A stretch of DNA of 7,787 nucleotides from Deltaproteobacteria bacterium (lineage in GTDB: Bacteria > Desulfobacterota > Desulfobacteria > Desulfobacterales > JAABPS01), in the NCBI GenBank assembly GCA_019309685.1, contig JAFDFT010000488.1:1-7787 (forward strand), in the 5' to 3' direction. Positions 5,915-7,787 of the stretch are shown piece by piece. The position numbers and the translations under genes are program-made. Position 1 is the stretch's first letter; each line of letters starts with the position of its first letter. The notes under the pieces were generated by a model. It made no database searches, was not told the DNA's origin, and worked only from the letters and a program-made list of their open reading frames with translations.

Positions 5915-6583
5915 ATGGATCAACTCATTTGCAACGAAAACCTGCTGCATCATATCCGTTCGAACCTGGAACGGTTTGACATACGAACGCATGACAAAGA
6001 GGGTTACAGACACGCTGCGGTTGCCATTACGGTCGTCGATACCCAGAGTGATCCGGGAGTCTATGAGATCCCGTTTCATGAAGCCTGGACCACACATGCC
6101 GCCCTTATCCTGACGAAAAGGGCAACAACACTCAGAAAACATGCGGACCAATGGGCACTGCCCGGAGGCCGCATGGATACGGGAGAACGTCCTGAAGATA
6201 CGGCTTTAAGGGAACTTGAAGAAGAAGTCGGGTTGAAGCTTGGTGAAGACCGGATTATCGGGCGCCTGGATGACTACAGCACGAGATCAGGATTCACCAT
6301 TTCTCCCGTCGTGGTATGGGGCGGCACCGGCATTACGCTGACGGCCAATCCCGAAGAGGTTGCATCGATTCATCGTATTCCCCTGGCTGAATTCATGCGC
6401 CAGGATGCACCCATTCTGGAGCCGATTCCCGAAAGCGATCATCCGGCTTTAATGATGCCCGTTGGCAACAATTTTATTGCAGCCCCCACAGCGGCGATGA
6501 TTTATCAATTCAGGGAAGTGGCAATTTTAGGCAAAAATAAACGGGTTGATCATTATGACCAACCCCATTTTGCCTGGAGTTAG
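5915..6583 (+). CDS. Nudix hydrolase, CoA-pyrophosphatase (NudL)-like
   Basis: The 222-aa cytoplasmic enzyme should hydrolyse a nucleoside diphosphate linked to another group, using Mg2+. The Nudix box is complete at residues 85-107: G85, E91, REL (99-101), EE (103-104), G106 and L107, fitting Gx5Ex7REUxEExGU. The segment before it, LILTKRATTLRKHADQWALP, resembles the LLTxR...LRxHxGQ signature of coenzyme A pyrophosphatases, so CoA or acyl-CoA is a reasonable substrate guess. The N-terminal RHAAVAI segment and the long C-terminal extension after about residue 150 are also seen in that group. The ATG at 5915 has no clear ribosome-binding site; I kept it because the frame has no better start and the N-terminus looks natural. 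The metallo-beta-lactamase gene follows after 126 nt on the same strand. Confidence 0.9.
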   Translation: MDQLICNENLLHHIRSNLERFDIRTHDKEGYRHAAVAITVVDTQSDPGVYEIPFHEAWTTHAALILTKRATTLRKHADQWALPGGRMDTGERPEDTALRELEEEVGLKLGEDRIIGRLDDYSTRSGFTISPVVVWGGTGITLTANPEEVASIHRIPLAEFMRQDAPILEPIPESDHPALMMPVGNNFIAAPTAAMIYQFREVAILGKNKRVDHYDQPHFAWS

Positions 6584-6594
6584 CAGTGTACGAA

Positions 6595-6692
6595 ATGCAA
6601 GGCCCCTTGGTAGCGGGAGTCCATACCGGAAACGGCTTTTTCCGGCAGCCTCTTTGCATCATTTGCCCTGTTATTCCCGGGAAACCGGGCAA
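6595..6692 (+). promoter_or_regulatory. Hairpin-rich spacer ahead of the MBL hydrolase gene
   Basis: Within the 126-nt gap three structures are visible. ATGCAAGGC (6595-6603) can pair with GCC...TTGCAT (6648-6659) across a bulge, enclosing the perfect hairpin CCGGAAA (6626-6632), 6-nt loop, TTTCCGG (6639-6645). Next comes CCCGG-GAAA-CCGGG (6676-6689), with a GNRA-type loop. TTGCCC (6663-6668) can instead pair with GGGCAA (6687-6692), which would break that last hairpin. The last stem ends 10 nt before the GGAG ribosome-binding site, so it could affect translation. No known RNA family is recognised. Confidence 0.4.
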
Positions 6693-6709
6693 CCCCAATG
6701 GAGACGTTC

Positions 6710-7639
6710 ATGACAGCTGAAATACCATTTGTCCGTGAGTTTAACTTTGAATATGGGAAGGCCGATCGGCTGAGCCCGATGATTCGTAGGGTTGTGGCGA
6801 ACAACCCGAATTATTTTACGTTTTACGGAACCAACACGTACATTCTGGGAAACAAAGAGGTCGCACTGATCGACCCAGGCCCTGATATGCCGGAGCATAT
6901 CGACGCCATTATGGATGGCCTGGGTGATGAAGTCATCACCCATATTCTGGTTACCCACAGCCATTACGATCACTGGCCGGCCTGTAAATCCCTCCAGGCG
7001 GCTTGCGGCGCAAAAACATACGGATTCCATAACCGTAAGGACTACAAGCAGAACTGGGAACAGGGATCGACTGAAGCAAGAAAGCTGTCAAACCAGGAAC
7101 GACTTGAAACCGGCGGCTTTATCCCGGACATCAGCATTGTCCATGGCGATGTGATAGAAGGGAACGGATGGTCGGTTGAATGTGTGTTTACACCGGGCCA
7201 TGCATCCAACCATATGTGCTACCAGCTCCGGGAAGAAAAAACCCTGTTCAGCGGGGACCACGTTATGGGATGGTCGACCAGCGTTATATCGCCTCCTTCG
7301 GGAAACATGGAAAACTATATGAACAGCCTGGATCTGCTGCTGCAAAGAGACGACGTTCAATACTGGCCCGCCCATGGCCCCGGAATCCGGAATACCAAAA
7401 ACTATGTCGAATCATTTATCGCACATCGCAAAAAACGTGAGCAGCAGATATTGGATGAACTGGCAAAAGGCGCAAACACCATCTCAGGAATGGTATCCGA
7501 TCTATATAGTGATGTTCCTGATTTTCTGCACCCGGCCGCCCAGCGGTCCATGTTGGCGTGTGTCATCTATATGATAAAAAGAGGCATCATCGCCTGTAAT
7601 GGAGACGTATCCGTAAATTCCGAACTGTTTTTGAATTAG
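6710..7639 (+). CDS. MBL-fold metallo-hydrolase with C-terminal winged helix (LACTB2-like)
   Basis: This zinc-dependent hydrolase has 309 residues from the chosen ATG. GGAG (6700-6703) lies 6 nt before that ATG; the alternative ATG at 6698 has no ribosome-binding site. Motifs in order: GTNTYILG (40-47), LIDPGPD, THSHYDH with H83, H85, D87 and H88, TPGHASNH with H164, FSGDHVMG with D183, and WPAHGP with H222. These supply all the usual metal ligands for a dinuclear site. After about residue 245, a helical segment (QQILDELAKGANTISGMVSD and beyond) matches the winged-helix tail of the LACTB2/BLACT_WH group. Members act on nucleic acids or on thioester and lactone-like metabolites; the substrate here is unknown. 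It is probably co-transcribed with the Nudix gene, whose CoA-type signature suggests a linked role. No signal peptide is present. Confidence 0.9.
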   Translation: MTAEIPFVREFNFEYGKADRLSPMIRRVVANNPNYFTFYGTNTYILGNKEVALIDPGPDMPEHIDAIMDGLGDEVITHILVTHSHYDHWPACKSLQAACGAKTYGFHNRKDYKQNWEQGSTEARKLSNQERLETGGFIPDISIVHGDVIEGNGWSVECVFTPGHASNHMCYQLREEKTLFSGDHVMGWSTSVISPPSGNMENYMNSLDLLLQRDDVQYWPAHGPGIRNTKNYVESFIAHRKKREQQILDELAKGANTISGMVSDLYSDVPDFLHPAAQRSMLACVIYMIKRGIIACNGDVSVNSELFLN

Positions 7640-7646
7640 TAAAGGC

Positions 7647-7664
7647 GTCAAGTCTGCCCTTGAC
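7647..7664 (+). repeat. Third copy of the GTCAAG-N6-CTTGAC palindrome
   Basis: GTCAAG (7647-7652), loop TCTGCC, CTTGAC (7659-7664), beginning 8 nt after the MBL stop codon. It differs from the 454-481 copy by one loop base and has GGC instead of GGG just before the stem. Both stem arms are unchanged. It lacks a nearby inverted partner in the window. It may serve as a transcription terminator or REP-type 3'-end protector, although no T-run follows. Confidence 0.7.
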
Positions 7665-7787
7665 TCATCTCTCATTCATTTACACATTTTAAAGGCTGGA
7701 CCTGAACACCACAATTTTTAAATATCAATACTTCACCACCGTCCCCTTAATTTCACATTTCTGGAGTTGTATACAGAATAAGCTAAA
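7665..7787. other. AT-rich right-edge spacer
   Basis: No open frame or ribosome-binding site can be supported. CCGTCCCCTTAATTT (from 7740) loosely recalls the GACGTCCCC next to the hairpin at 3657-3693 and may be another degraded repeat end. Confidence 0.4.

Noticed and set aside
6698..6709. ATG at 6698 as the MBL start, adding four residues
   Set aside because: It has no ribosome-binding site, whereas GGAG (6700-6703) is well spaced for the ATG at 6710.
1..7787. CRISPR array, tRNA or rRNA genes
   Set aside because: No regularly spaced direct repeats, cloverleaf-like sequences or rRNA segments were seen on either strand.

Overview
The window looks like an accessory stretch of an anaerobic, mid-GC bacterial chromosome. 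Metabolic genes of moderate GC sit in very AT-rich spacers that hold palindromic repeats and gene relics. A molybdopterin oxidoreductase with a four-cluster ferredoxin partner, a flavodoxin-ferredoxin fusion and repeated GTCAAG-N6-CTTGAC palindromes suggest a strict anaerobe such as a sulfate-reducing or syntrophic Desulfobacterota. That placement is inferred from gene content; no marker gene is present.

Layout. At the left edge (1-186, minus) lies the 5' part of a gene for a small exported protein, cut by the window. An AT-rich spacer follows, holding a 254-bp element bounded by perfect 28-bp inverted repeats (454-707). The main operon is 852-3520 (plus): a DMSO-reductase-family molybdopterin catalytic subunit overlapping by 4 bp a DmsB/NrfC-like subunit for four [4Fe-4S] clusters. 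Neither has an export signal, and no membrane anchor or assembly chaperone follows. After it come a decayed gene tail, a hairpin repeat, and a minus-strand toxin-antitoxin remnant (3720-4276). The antitoxin is intact, but the toxin has lost its central part and is frameshifted. At 4507-5313 (minus) lies an EFR1-type flavodoxin/2x[4Fe-4S] protein. The 600-bp spacer 5314-5914 holds a second, related gene tail and little else that can be supported.

The right third (5915-7639, plus) carries a Nudix hydrolase of the CoA-pyrophosphatase-like type and a metallo-beta-lactamase-fold hydrolase with a C-terminal winged helix. They are separated by a 126-nt spacer able to form several RNA hairpins. A third copy of the palindrome follows the last stop codon.

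How the genes may work together: the molybdoenzyme and its Fe-S subunit form a soluble, probably cytoplasmic oxidoreductase, and the flavodoxin-ferredoxin could exchange electrons with it, though the opposite strand and the spacer between them make this only a possibility. The Nudix/MBL pair may act on nucleotide-linked or thioester metabolites. The clearest unusual signals are the internally deleted toxin beside an intact antitoxin, the 28-bp inverted-repeat element, the paired gene tails, and the non-canonical segments of the molybdoprotein. I found no convincing new multi-gene system.
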